A DNA stretch of 5,037 nt from an uncultured Bacteroidota bacterium (lineage in GTDB: Bacteria > Bacteroidota > Bacteroidia > Flavobacteriales > Flavobacteriaceae), in NCBI GenBank assembly GCA_903879875.1, contig CAIRNC010000161.1:1-5037 (forward strand), written 5' to 3'. Shown here in pieces: positions 1-5,037 of this stretch (its first letter is position 1; every line of letters begins with the position of its first letter). A model generated the notes under the pieces. That model did no database searches and was not told where the DNA came from. It saw only the letters and a program-made list of their open reading frames with translations. Made by a program: the position numbers and the translations under genes.

Positions 1-3
1 AGA

Positions 4-1488
4 TTATTTTTTAAATTTCAATACTTTTTCCAAACCTTTAGGAACCTCAATATACATTTCAGAACTAAAAGGTTCCATCGATTTGGAATCCATAAAATTC
101 TCATAAGTTTTCACAGGATTTTCTTTCATCATTCTGCCGTTTACCGTAATATGTCCTAAAGCGGTACTCAATAAGGGCTCGTTTATATTGCCTAATTGAC
201 TTAGATTTCCAATATCTTCTATTAACGAAATTGTTGGTGCTAATCCATTTTGATAATCCCCAAAACCTTCTTTATTAATAGTTTTAATCACCAAGGGTTG
301 CATGGCATATTTATGATTTGGATTTCTGTTTGAAGCGCTAAAATCCATAGAGTCATAAAGTGTAATTGACCCAACATTTTTGCCAACAGTTACATCTCCA
401 ATCTGAATCACATTGATATAAGGTTTCAAACCATTTATAACCAATTCGCTTGCAGAAGCAGTGTTGTTGGAAGTCAAAATATACACTTTTGAAAGATTTA
501 AACTATTTATGGAAACGCCATTGTCAATTGTATTAGTGAAGTTATTTACCAATGCGTTTGGACTATGAGCCTCATAATAAGACTGTAAATTATTATTCCA
601 TTGTTGTTTTGCAAAAAGTTGTCCGTTAAATTGTCCCGTAATCATACTTGCCAGACGCGTGGCAGTTCGAACAGAACCTCCAGAATTATAACGTAAATCT
701 AAAATTAAATGGGTAGCACCACCTGCTAAAAATTGCCCAAAAACAGTATTCAGTTGGTTGTCGAAATTGGCGGTAAAACCATTGTAAACCAAGTAAGCTA
801 CTTTGTGCGAACCAAGCGTAATGATTTGTGAGTAAAGAATAGGATTTTCAGTTAACTGTGTTTTTGTTAAATCAACAGAAATGCCATTTGGTGTAATTAA
901 ACCATTATTATAATTCGCAAAATTCATTGTGTAATTCGTGTTTTGCAATAGCGATTTATAATTGGATTCGTTTAAATCAATTCCGTTTATGGCGTAAAAT
1001 ACATCGCCACGATGAATGTTTTTTGCGGCAGCATCGGAGTTTGGAATCACATATTTTACCCAACCAAAAAGTTCTGAAGAACCTATTGATTTTCGAACTA
1101 TTTTAAAAACAACGCCATTGTTGGTGGTAATTCCTTGAAAAAGATTTTCTAAATAAGTATAATCATTTACCAAAACACTAAATCGATCTACCGCTTCACC
1201 AGGCACAGTATTTAGACTTGCTGGTTTGAATAATAACTGTTGAAAGAGATTTTCAGGCGTCCCTTTAGTGTAAAGAAAGTTGTTTAATTGGGTTTGGCTG
1301 TCAAATCGGTCATCCGCTAAATCGGGAACATCGGCTTGCCATAAATAGTATTGATTGAGTCCTTTCCAAATAAAATTATGGATTTGTAATTCGGCTGGAA
1401 TATCTAAAGTATCATTATTATCCGTACAACTTTGAATACCAAAAAGGAAAACAAAAAATAATACAATCAATTTATAGTTATATTTCAT
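4..1488 (-). CDS. S41 family (C-terminal processing-like) peptidase, PDZ-containing lipoprotein
   Basis: Predicted serine endopeptidase of family S41, 494 aa, acting in the periplasm or at the outer membrane. The N-terminus is a hydrophobic signal (residues 6-18) ending in a lipobox-like IQS-C with Cys21 as the lipid site, followed by an acidic stretch (TDNND). Residues about 30-100 resemble the N-terminal domain of Bacteroidetes S41 proteins. A PDZ-like region lies at about 115-185 (HRGDVFYAING at 159-169). The protease core carries the substrate-binding motif LDLRYNSGG (263-271), the nucleophile in TASASE (Ser345) and the general base in VGKNVGS (Lys370). The 25-residue Ser-Lys spacing matches the family's Ser/Lys dyad, so it should be active. 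The start at 1488 gives the complete lipoprotein signal. It is divergent from the sigma-factor operon. Its substrate is unknown. Family is certain; the specific role is not. Confidence 0.95.
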   Translation of the reverse strand: MKYNYKLIVLFFVFLFGIQSCTDNNDTLDIPAELQIHNFIWKGLNQYYLWQADVPDLADDRFDSQTQLNNFLYTKGTPENLFQQLLFKPASLNTVPGEAVDRFSVLVNDYTYLENLFQGITTNNGVVFKIVRKSIGSSELFGWVKYVIPNSDAAAKNIHRGDVFYAINGIDLNESNYKSLLQNTNYTMNFANYNNGLITPNGISVDLTKTQLTENPILYSQIITLGSHKVAYLVYNGFTANFDNQLNTVFGQFLAGGATHLILDLRYNSGGSVRTATRLASMITGQFNGQLFAKQQWNNNLQSYYEAHSPNALVNNFTNTIDNGVSINSLNLSKVYILTSNNTASASELVINGLKPYINVIQIGDVTVGKNVGSITLYDSMDFSASNRNPNHKYAMQPLVIKTINKEGFGDYQNGLAPTISLIEDIGNLSQLGNINEPLLSTALGHITVNGRMMKENPVKTYENFMDSKSMEPFSSEMYIEVPKGLEKVLKFKK

Positions 1489-1513
1489 GGTGATTTTCTT
1501 TAGATTATTGTTG

Positions 1514-1543
1514 TAAATTTAATGACTTTAAATATAATTTCAA
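1514..1543 (-). promoter_or_regulatory. Candidate Bacteroidetes housekeeping promoter for the S41 peptidase gene
   Basis: Reading the minus strand, TTG at 1543-1541 is followed after 19 nt by TAAATTTA at 1521-1514, one mismatch from the Bacteroidetes -7 consensus TAnnTTTG. A spacer of about 19 nt is normal for the -33/-7 pair in Flavobacterium. Transcription would start near 1508, giving a leader of about 20 nt before the ATG at 1488. The -7 box is itself a palindrome, and in this AT-rich DNA such matches can arise by chance. Assigned by inspection only. Confidence 0.45.
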
Positions 1544-1549
1544 TTTATT

Positions 1550-1575
1550 TGTAACAAAAAATATTCATGGTCGTC
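1550..1575 (+). promoter_or_regulatory. Putative ECF sigma-type promoter, probably autoregulatory
   Basis: TGTAAC (1550-1555) and CGTC (1572-1575) are separated by exactly 16 nt. This is the layout of ECF-dependent promoters, with an AAC-containing -35 and a CGT-containing -10, as in the TGAAAC-N16-CGTA promoters of Bacillus SigW. It lies 23 nt upstream of the ECF sigma gene's ATG, so transcription would start around 1582 with a leader of about 17 nt. The -35 lies inside a small dyad, TTTGT-A-ACAAA (1548-1558). No convincing TTG/TAnnTTTG pair faces this way. Self-activation by the downstream sigma factor is inferred. Confidence 0.65.
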
Positions 1576-1598
1576 TTTCTATTATAAAACAAATTAAA

Positions 1599-2108
1599 AT
1601 GAATCAAAACGAATTTGTACTACTAATTAATCCTTTTAAGGACAAGCTATTCAGGCTTGCTAAAAGATTATTAGTGAGTACAGAAGAGGCTGAGGATGCT
1701 ACTCAGGAAGTTTTGGTGAAATTATGGAATAAAAACGACAGCCTTTCTACTTATAATAGTGTTGAAGCAATGGCCATGACGATGACAAAGAACTATTGTT
1801 TGGATCAATTGAAGTCGAAAAGAGCTAGTAATTTAAAAATTGTTCATACAAATTTTACAGATCGAGCGGCCAGTTTGCAACAAAAATTAGAAGATACGGA
1901 CAGTTTAAGTTGGGTTGAAAAAGCAATTAACGATTTGCCAGAACAACAACGATTAATTATTCAAATGCGAGATGTTGAAGAATATGAATTTGAAGAAATT
2001 GCCAAAATATTAGAAATGAACGAAACAGCTGTTCGTGTTGCGCTTTCGAGAGCACGAAAAACGATCAGAACATTTATGACAAACACACACAATTATGGAA
2101 TCTGCTAA
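1599..2108 (+). CDS. RNA polymerase sigma factor, ECF (sigma-70 family)
   Basis: An alternative sigma factor of 169 aa, the usual ECF length, with only regions 2 and 4. Region 2 spans about residues 8-75, with the core-binding motif EDATQEVLVKLW (32-43) and the region 2.3/2.4 helix around 55-75. A variable acidic linker (about 76-104) leads to region 4 at 105-158, with LPEQQRLIIQMRDVEEYEF (113-131) and the helix-turn-helix ending NETAVRVALSRARKTIR (141-157), which should read the -35 element. The start at 1599 has an A-rich leader without a strong Shine-Dalgarno, normal in Bacteroidetes. It is the first gene of a four-gene unit. Its 3' end overlaps the next gene by 14 nt, which suggests translational coupling with its probable regulator. 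The putative ECF promoter upstream suggests it controls itself. The inducing signal cannot be read from the sequence. Confidence 0.95.
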   Translation: MNQNEFVLLINPFKDKLFRLAKRLLVSTEEAEDATQEVLVKLWNKNDSLSTYNSVEAMAMTMTKNYCLDQLKSKRASNLKIVHTNFTDRAASLQQKLEDTDSLSWVEKAINDLPEQQRLIIQMRDVEEYEFEEIAKILEMNETAVRVALSRARKTIRTFMTNTHNYGIC

Positions 2109-2544
2109 AATAGAATTACTTTTAGAAAAATACTTTGAAGGAGAAACAAGTATTGCCGAAGAGCGGGAATTAAAAACCTACTTTTCTTCTCCAAATGTTG
2201 CGCAGCATTTGAGACAATACCAGTCGCTTTTTGATTACTTTGAAATAACAAAACAAGAAACAACAAAGCATGAATTACCGCTACAAACCAAAAGCAATAA
2301 AGGATTATGGTTCTCAATTGCAGCTTCAGTTGTGGTTATGTTAAGTGTTGGAACGTTTACTTACTTCAATTATAATACCGCTCCAAAAGAAGACTTAGGA
2401 AGTTTTGATTCTCCCGAAGAAGCATTCATCGCCACACAAAAAGCATTGGCAATGCTATCTGAAAACGTAAATGTCGGTGTTAAAAGTGTGCAATACATTA
2501 ACGAATATGAAGTTGCCAAAGCCAAAGTATTCGTTTGCGAGTAA
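2095..2544 (+). CDS. Single-pass membrane protein, putative anti-sigma factor
   Basis: A 149-aa protein starting inside the sigma gene. The N-terminal part (residues 1-50) is charged and helical, beginning IELLLEKYFEGETSIAEERE (6-25), a type of segment seen at the start of proteins encoded beside Bacteroidetes ECF sigma genes. One membrane helix spans about 71-92, preceded by basic residues (K66, K69), which predicts a cytoplasmic N-terminus. The outer segment of about 55 residues contains SPEEAFIATQKALAMLSENV (106-125) and YINEYEVAKAKVF (134-146). There is no zinc anti-sigma motif (HxxxCxxC); the only cysteine is Cys148. There is no FecR-type domain long enough to recognise. The 14-nt overlap with the sigma gene and the topology support an anti-sigma role, but this is inferred from context. 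It could instead be a membrane partner of the DUF4252 proteins. The final residues (VCE) look like an atypical tail. Confidence 0.8.
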   Translation: MESAKIELLLEKYFEGETSIAEERELKTYFSSPNVAQHLRQYQSLFDYFEITKQETTKHELPLQTKSNKGLWFSIAASVVVMLSVGTFTYFNYNTAPKEDLGSFDSPEEAFIATQKALAMLSENVNVGVKSVQYINEYEVAKAKVFVCE

Positions 2545-2617
2545 TAAAATCAGTCAAATTAACAGCTAAAAATCAAAAAAACAAACAGTTAAACAATCCA
2601 ATTAAATACTAGAAATC

Positions 2618-3148
2618 ATGAACAAAATAATTTTAACCTTCGTATTCGCATTATTACCTATCCTTTTTTTCGGACAATCTGCATTCGATAAATTTGATGG
2701 AAGAGAAGAAGTAACTTCTGTAATTGTAAACAAAAAGATGTTTCAAATGATGGGAAATGTCAAAATGGACAGCAAAGATAAAGAAGCCCAACAATATCTG
2801 AATTTAGTTAAGAAATTAGACAATTTAAAAGTTTTTACAACCGAGAGCAACAAAACAACTGTTGAAATGAAAGCTGCTGTCGAAAAATACATTAAAACCG
2901 CAGTTCTAGAAGAATTGATGCGCGTAAATGATGGTGGTAAAAGCATCAAAATTTTAATTCGTTCGGGCGCAAAAGACACTCAAATTAAAGAACTTTTGAT
3001 GTTTATTGAAGGTTCTGGAAAAGGCTCTGATACAGTTTTGATGTCTTTAACAGGTGATTTTGACTTGGATGAAATTTCTGTTTTGACGGACAAAATGAAA
3101 ATTCCAGGTGGCGATGTTTTGAAAAAAGCAACTAAAAACAAAAAATAA
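2618..3148 (+). CDS. DUF4252 domain-containing secreted protein
   Basis: A 176-aa protein with a type I signal peptide: hydrophobic residues 4-18 and a probable cut after FFGQ (Gln20), leaving a mature N-terminus SAFDKFDG. The rest matches the DUF4252 pattern: an early segment FDKFDGREEVTSVIVNKKMF (23-42), a strand segment LDNLKVFTTES (67-77), a helical part (84-101), and a C-terminal half of strand-like segments (109-115, 138-147) ending in a helix. The tail is strongly basic (KKATKNKK). The molecular function of the family is unknown. No membrane helix follows the signal and no catalytic motif is visible, so it is expected to be soluble in the periplasm. It lies 73 nt after the membrane-protein gene with no terminator or clear promoter between, so it is probably in the sigma operon. 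It is a diverged paralogue of the next gene. Confidence 0.88.
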   Translation: MNKIILTFVFALLPILFFGQSAFDKFDGREEVTSVIVNKKMFQMMGNVKMDSKDKEAQQYLNLVKKLDNLKVFTTESNKTTVEMKAAVEKYIKTAVLEELMRVNDGGKSIKILIRSGAKDTQIKELLMFIEGSGKGSDTVLMSLTGDFDLDEISVLTDKMKIPGGDVLKKATKNKK

Positions 3149-3149
3149 A

Positions 3150-3686
3150 ATGAAACGAATTTATGTCCTTTTAGCCTTTGTAGGCTTGTTTTTAACAAGT
3201 TGCAATTCTGAACCTACTTTACAAAAATATTTTGTAGAAAGCGCTGAAAACAATGACTTTATATCCATTGATTTGTCACCAAGTATTTTAAATATTGACA
3301 AATCAAAGTTGACAGTAGAACAATCAGAAGCATTGAAATCCTTTGATAAAGTTAGTATTCTTGCTTTTAAATTGAATGCTAAAAATCAAGCGCAATTTGC
3401 AGTTGAAAAAGCAAAAGTTGTAGCTATTTTAAAAAATGATAAATACCAACAACTGATGAAATTTGGTTCTGGAAAAGCTGGAGCTTCTGTAAGTTTTGTT
3501 GGCGATGACAATCATATTGAAGAATTTGATTTGTATGCCAACCAAAGCGAAAGTGGTTTTGCTGTGGTTCGGATTTTAGGAAAAGATATGAATCCAAATA
3601 CTATTTTGGCAATGATATCAGTTTTACAAAATGCAAATCTCAATTTAGATCAGTTGAAACCTTTACAAGATTTGTTAAAAAAGTAA
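3150..3686 (+). CDS. DUF4252 domain-containing lipoprotein
   Basis: A 178-aa protein with a type II signal peptide: MKRIYVLLAFVGLFLTSC, lipobox LTSC, lipidated Cys18. The mature part follows the same order as the gene before it: LQKYFVESAENNDFISIDLS (24-43), then SFDKVSILAFKLN (64-76), a helical part with KNDKYQQLMKFGSG (95-108), ASVSFVG (112-118), and a C-terminal strand FAVVRILGKDMN (137-148) followed by a helix. This shared order marks a DUF4252 paralogue, probably from an old tandem duplication. Function unknown. The residues after Cys18 (NSEPT) are only weakly acidic, so whether it stays inside the outer membrane or is exposed cannot be judged. Its ATG starts one base after the previous stop, which implies coupled translation. 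It is the last gene of the unit, 28 nt before the terminator stem. Confidence 0.88.
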   Translation: MKRIYVLLAFVGLFLTSCNSEPTLQKYFVESAENNDFISIDLSPSILNIDKSKLTVEQSEALKSFDKVSILAFKLNAKNQAQFAVEKAKVVAILKNDKYQQLMKFGSGKAGASVSFVGDDNHIEEFDLYANQSESGFAVVRILGKDMNPNTILAMISVLQNANLNLDQLKPLQDLLKK

Positions 3687-3714
3687 GCGTTTTAAAAGGT
3701 AATTTGAATAAATA

Positions 3715-3746
3715 AAAAGGGCGTCTACTATTTTAGACGCCCTTTT
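3715..3746. terminator. Bidirectional intrinsic terminator
   Basis: A perfect 13-bp inverted repeat: AAAAGGGCGTCTA (3715-3727) pairs with TAGACGCCCTTTT (3734-3746) around a 6-nt loop, CTATTT. The stem core is GC-rich. On the plus strand it ends in TTTTGTTATTT; on the minus strand the flanking A run becomes TTTTTATT. It sits between the convergent DUF4252 lipoprotein gene (ends 3686) and dnaN (ends 3769), so it should end transcription from both sides. Confidence 0.92.
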
Positions 3747-3768
3747 GTTATTTAGATTTATGTAAGTT

Positions 3769-4887
3769 TTAGTTATTCAACATAACAGGCATTACTAACA
3801 TAGTTACGGTTTCGCCTTCTTCAAGACCATCAACTGGAGTAAGAATTCCAGCACGATTTGGCATTGACATTTCAAGCATAATCATATCTGATTGTAAATT
3901 GGTAAGCATTTCAGTAAGAAAACGAGAATTGAAGCCAATTTGCATATCATCACCTTGGTAATCACAAGTCAAACGTTCTTCCGCTTTATTAGAATAATCA
4001 ATATCTTCGGCTGAAATATTCAATTCGGCACCTGCAATTTTCAAACGGATTTGGTGCGTTGTTTTATTCGAGAAAATCGCTACACGACGAACAGAACTCA
4101 AAAATTGAGAACGATCAATCATTAATTTATTTGGATTTTCTTTAGGAATTACGGCTTCGTAGTTTGGATATTTTCCATCAATCAAACGACAGGTTAAAAT
4201 GTAGTTATCGAAAGAAAAGGTAGCATTCGAATTGTTATATTCAATTTTGATTTCAGCATCCGAAGTACCAAGAATACTTTTTAAAATATTTAATGGTTTT
4301 TTCGGCATAATAAAATCGGCAACCTCTGATGATTTTACATCTGTACGAGCATATTTTACTAATTTGTGTGCGTCAGTAGCTACAAAAGTTAATCCTTCTG
4401 GAGAAAATTGAAAGAAAACGCCTGACATTACTGGACGCAAATCATCGTTTCCAGCAGCAAAAATCGTTTTGCTAACAGCAGTTGCTAACACATCTGCAGG
4501 CACTAAAGTTGTTGAAGGATCGTCTAATTGTACTGATTTTGGAAATTCATCTCCTGGAGCATAAGCCAAAGCATATTTACCTGAATTGGAACTAATTTCA
4601 ATAGTGCTGTTTTCTTCAACAGTAAAAGTTAAAGGTTGTTCTGGGAATGTTTTTAAAATTTCCAAAAGCAGTTTTGCAGGAACAGCTACACTTCCTTTAC
4701 TTGTAGAATCAATTTCTAAAGTTGCAGACATAGTCGTTTCTAAATCTGAAGCTGAAACCGTTAATGTGTTATGGTCTAATTCAAATAAAAAATTATCTAA
4801 AATAGGCAACGTATTACTACTATTGATAACACTACCTAAAACTTGTAATTGTTTTAATAAGTAGGAGCTTGATACTATAAACTTCAT
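3769..4887 (-). CDS. dnaN: DNA polymerase III subunit beta (sliding clamp)
   Basis: The beta clamp, a ring-forming homodimer that holds DNA polymerase III on DNA and docks other replication and repair proteins. It is complete at 372 aa, close to the usual 366-375. It has three clamp domains of about 120 residues each. Recognisable motifs are TLPILDNFLFE (26-36), ASDLE (46-50), LRPVMSGV (150-157), ATDAHKL (170-176), LIDGKYPNYEAVIP (235-248) and the C-terminal MPVML (366-370), which contributes to the protein-binding pocket. The start at 4887 gives the standard N-terminus MKFIVSSSYLL, preceded by a purely A-rich leader (AAAGAAAAAA). No dnaA lies within the window; the neighbours are an unrelated envelope cassette and a probable gldG. 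The identification is secure. Confidence 0.99.
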   Translation of the reverse strand: MKFIVSSSYLLKQLQVLGSVINSSNTLPILDNFLFELDHNTLTVSASDLETTMSATLEIDSTSKGSVAVPAKLLLEILKTFPEQPLTFTVEENSTIEISSNSGKYALAYAPGDEFPKSVQLDDPSTTLVPADVLATAVSKTIFAAGNDDLRPVMSGVFFQFSPEGLTFVATDAHKLVKYARTDVKSSEVADFIMPKKPLNILKSILGTSDAEIKIEYNNSNATFSFDNYILTCRLIDGKYPNYEAVIPKENPNKLMIDRSQFLSSVRRVAIFSNKTTHQIRLKIAGAELNISAEDIDYSNKAEERLTCDYQGDDMQIGFNSRFLTEMLTNLQSDMIMLEMSMPNRAGILTPVDGLEEGETVTMLVMPVMLNN

Positions 4888-4944
4888 TTTTTTCTTTTTT
4901 ATTAATTTTTACAACGATAAGAATCGGTGCAATTTTACATTTTA

Positions 4945-4952
4945 CAAATATA
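4945..4952 (-). promoter_or_regulatory. Probable dnaN promoter -7 box
   Basis: Reading the minus strand, TATATTTG (4952-4945) fits the Bacteroidetes -7 consensus TAnnTTTG exactly. Transcription would begin near 4938, giving a leader of about 50 nt. No TTG is found at the expected 17-23 nt spacing; the nearest TTG triplets (4983-4988) are 30 nt or more upstream, and only a T-rich stretch (4973-4978) lies at the right place. It falls just after the stop codon of the upstream gene, so dnaN can be expressed on its own. Confidence 0.5.
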
Positions 4953-4959
4953 TCTTAAT

Positions 4960-5037
4960 CTATTTAATAATTAAAACATTTTCAACAACATTTACTTGCT
5001 GTATTTTTTTTTTTCGCAAAGAAGTGAATAAAACACC
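4960..5037 (-). CDS. C-terminal end of a membrane protein gene, probably gldG (partial)
   Basis: From the right edge, one minus-strand frame is open: GVLFTSLRKKK followed by IQQVNVVENVLIIK and a TAG stop at 4962-4960. The start is outside the window. The beginning looks like the end of a membrane helix followed by a basic cytoplasmic tail. That is how GldG, a component of the gliding-motility ABC transporter GldFG, ends, and gldG is, as I recall, a frequent upstream neighbour of dnaN in Flavobacteriia. With so few residues the name is an inference from context, so no symbol is assigned. The tail after RKKK depends on an 11-A run: with one A fewer the frame would read RKKKYSK and stop at TAA (4994-4992), which looks more like a normal short basic end. 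Confidence 0.5.
   Translation of the reverse strand, partial: GVLFTSLRKKKIQQVNVVENVLIIK
5004..5014. repeat. Homopolymer run of 11 T (poly-A in the minus-strand gene)
   Basis: Eleven T in a row on the plus strand, read as A11 in the coding sense of the partial gene at the window's right edge. Its length sets the reading frame of that gene's C-terminus. Such runs are prone to replication slippage, polymerase slippage during transcription, and sequencing error. Confidence 0.95.

Noticed and set aside
2105..2317. Minus-strand open frame of 70 codons opposite the anti-sigma candidate
   Set aside because: It lies entirely antisense to a well-supported gene, has no family resemblance and no promoter or leader of its own.
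2545..2617. Possible internal promoter or terminator between the anti-sigma candidate and the first DUF4252 gene
   Set aside because: The 73 nt are A-rich but show no TAnnTTTG box, no TGTAAC/CGTC pair and no hairpin, so the genes were treated as one unit.
2743..3198. Two minus-strand open frames (2743-2979 and 2980-3198) opposite the DUF4252 genes
   Set aside because: Both are shadows of the coding strand. The plus-strand frames have signal peptides, family patterns and coupled starts.
4586..4864. Plus-strand open frame of 92 codons within dnaN
   Set aside because: Antisense to the conserved N-terminal part of the sliding clamp, with no independent support.
3769..4887. Replication origin near dnaN
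   Set aside because: No dnaA gene or cluster of DnaA-box-like sequences is visible, and dnaN in Bacteroidetes is often away from the origin.
1..5037. CRISPR arrays, tRNA or rRNA genes, insertion sequences, attachment sites
   Set aside because: No spaced direct repeats, cloverleaf-like segments, transposase frames or flanking duplications were seen. Apart from the cassette the region looks like ordinary chromosome.

Overview
The window is AT-rich, tightly packed DNA that reads as Bacteroidetes, most likely a Flavobacterium-like member of the Flavobacteriia. The reasons are A-rich leaders without strong Shine-Dalgarno sequences, a TAnnTTTG-type -7 promoter box, DUF4252 proteins, a Bacteroidetes-style S41 lipoprotein, and a probable gldG end next to dnaN. 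This assignment is from pattern recognition, not from a search.

Layout. On the minus strand at 4-1488 is a lipoprotein peptidase of family S41 with a PDZ-like region and an intact Ser345/Lys370 dyad. A 110-bp divergent intergenic region (1489-1598) follows. It holds back-to-back promoter candidates: a housekeeping-type promoter for the peptidase and a good match to an ECF promoter (TGTAAC-N16-CGTC) facing the other way. On the plus strand is a compact four-gene cassette: an ECF sigma factor (1599-2108), a 14-nt overlapping gene for a single-span membrane protein that looks like its anti-sigma partner (2095-2544), a secreted DUF4252 protein (2618-3148), and a DUF4252 lipoprotein starting one base after it (3150-3686). 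A perfect 13-bp bidirectional terminator (3715-3746) separates this cassette from convergent dnaN (3769-4887, minus), the DNA polymerase III sliding clamp. At the right edge is the last part of another minus-strand gene, probably gldG (gliding-motility ABC transporter component), which contains an 11-base poly-A run that decides its C-terminus.

How the genes may work together. The sigma factor, membrane partner and two envelope DUF4252 proteins look like one self-regulated envelope-response unit. The sigma factor would drive its own operon from the ECF promoter, the membrane protein would restrain it, and the DUF4252 pair would act in the periplasm or outer membrane. The divergent S41 lipoprotein sits in the same envelope compartment and may be functionally linked, although its promoter looks like the housekeeping type. 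dnaN and the gldG-like end are conserved neighbours without an obvious functional tie. The least-described part is the sigma/membrane-protein/DUF4252 pair cassette.
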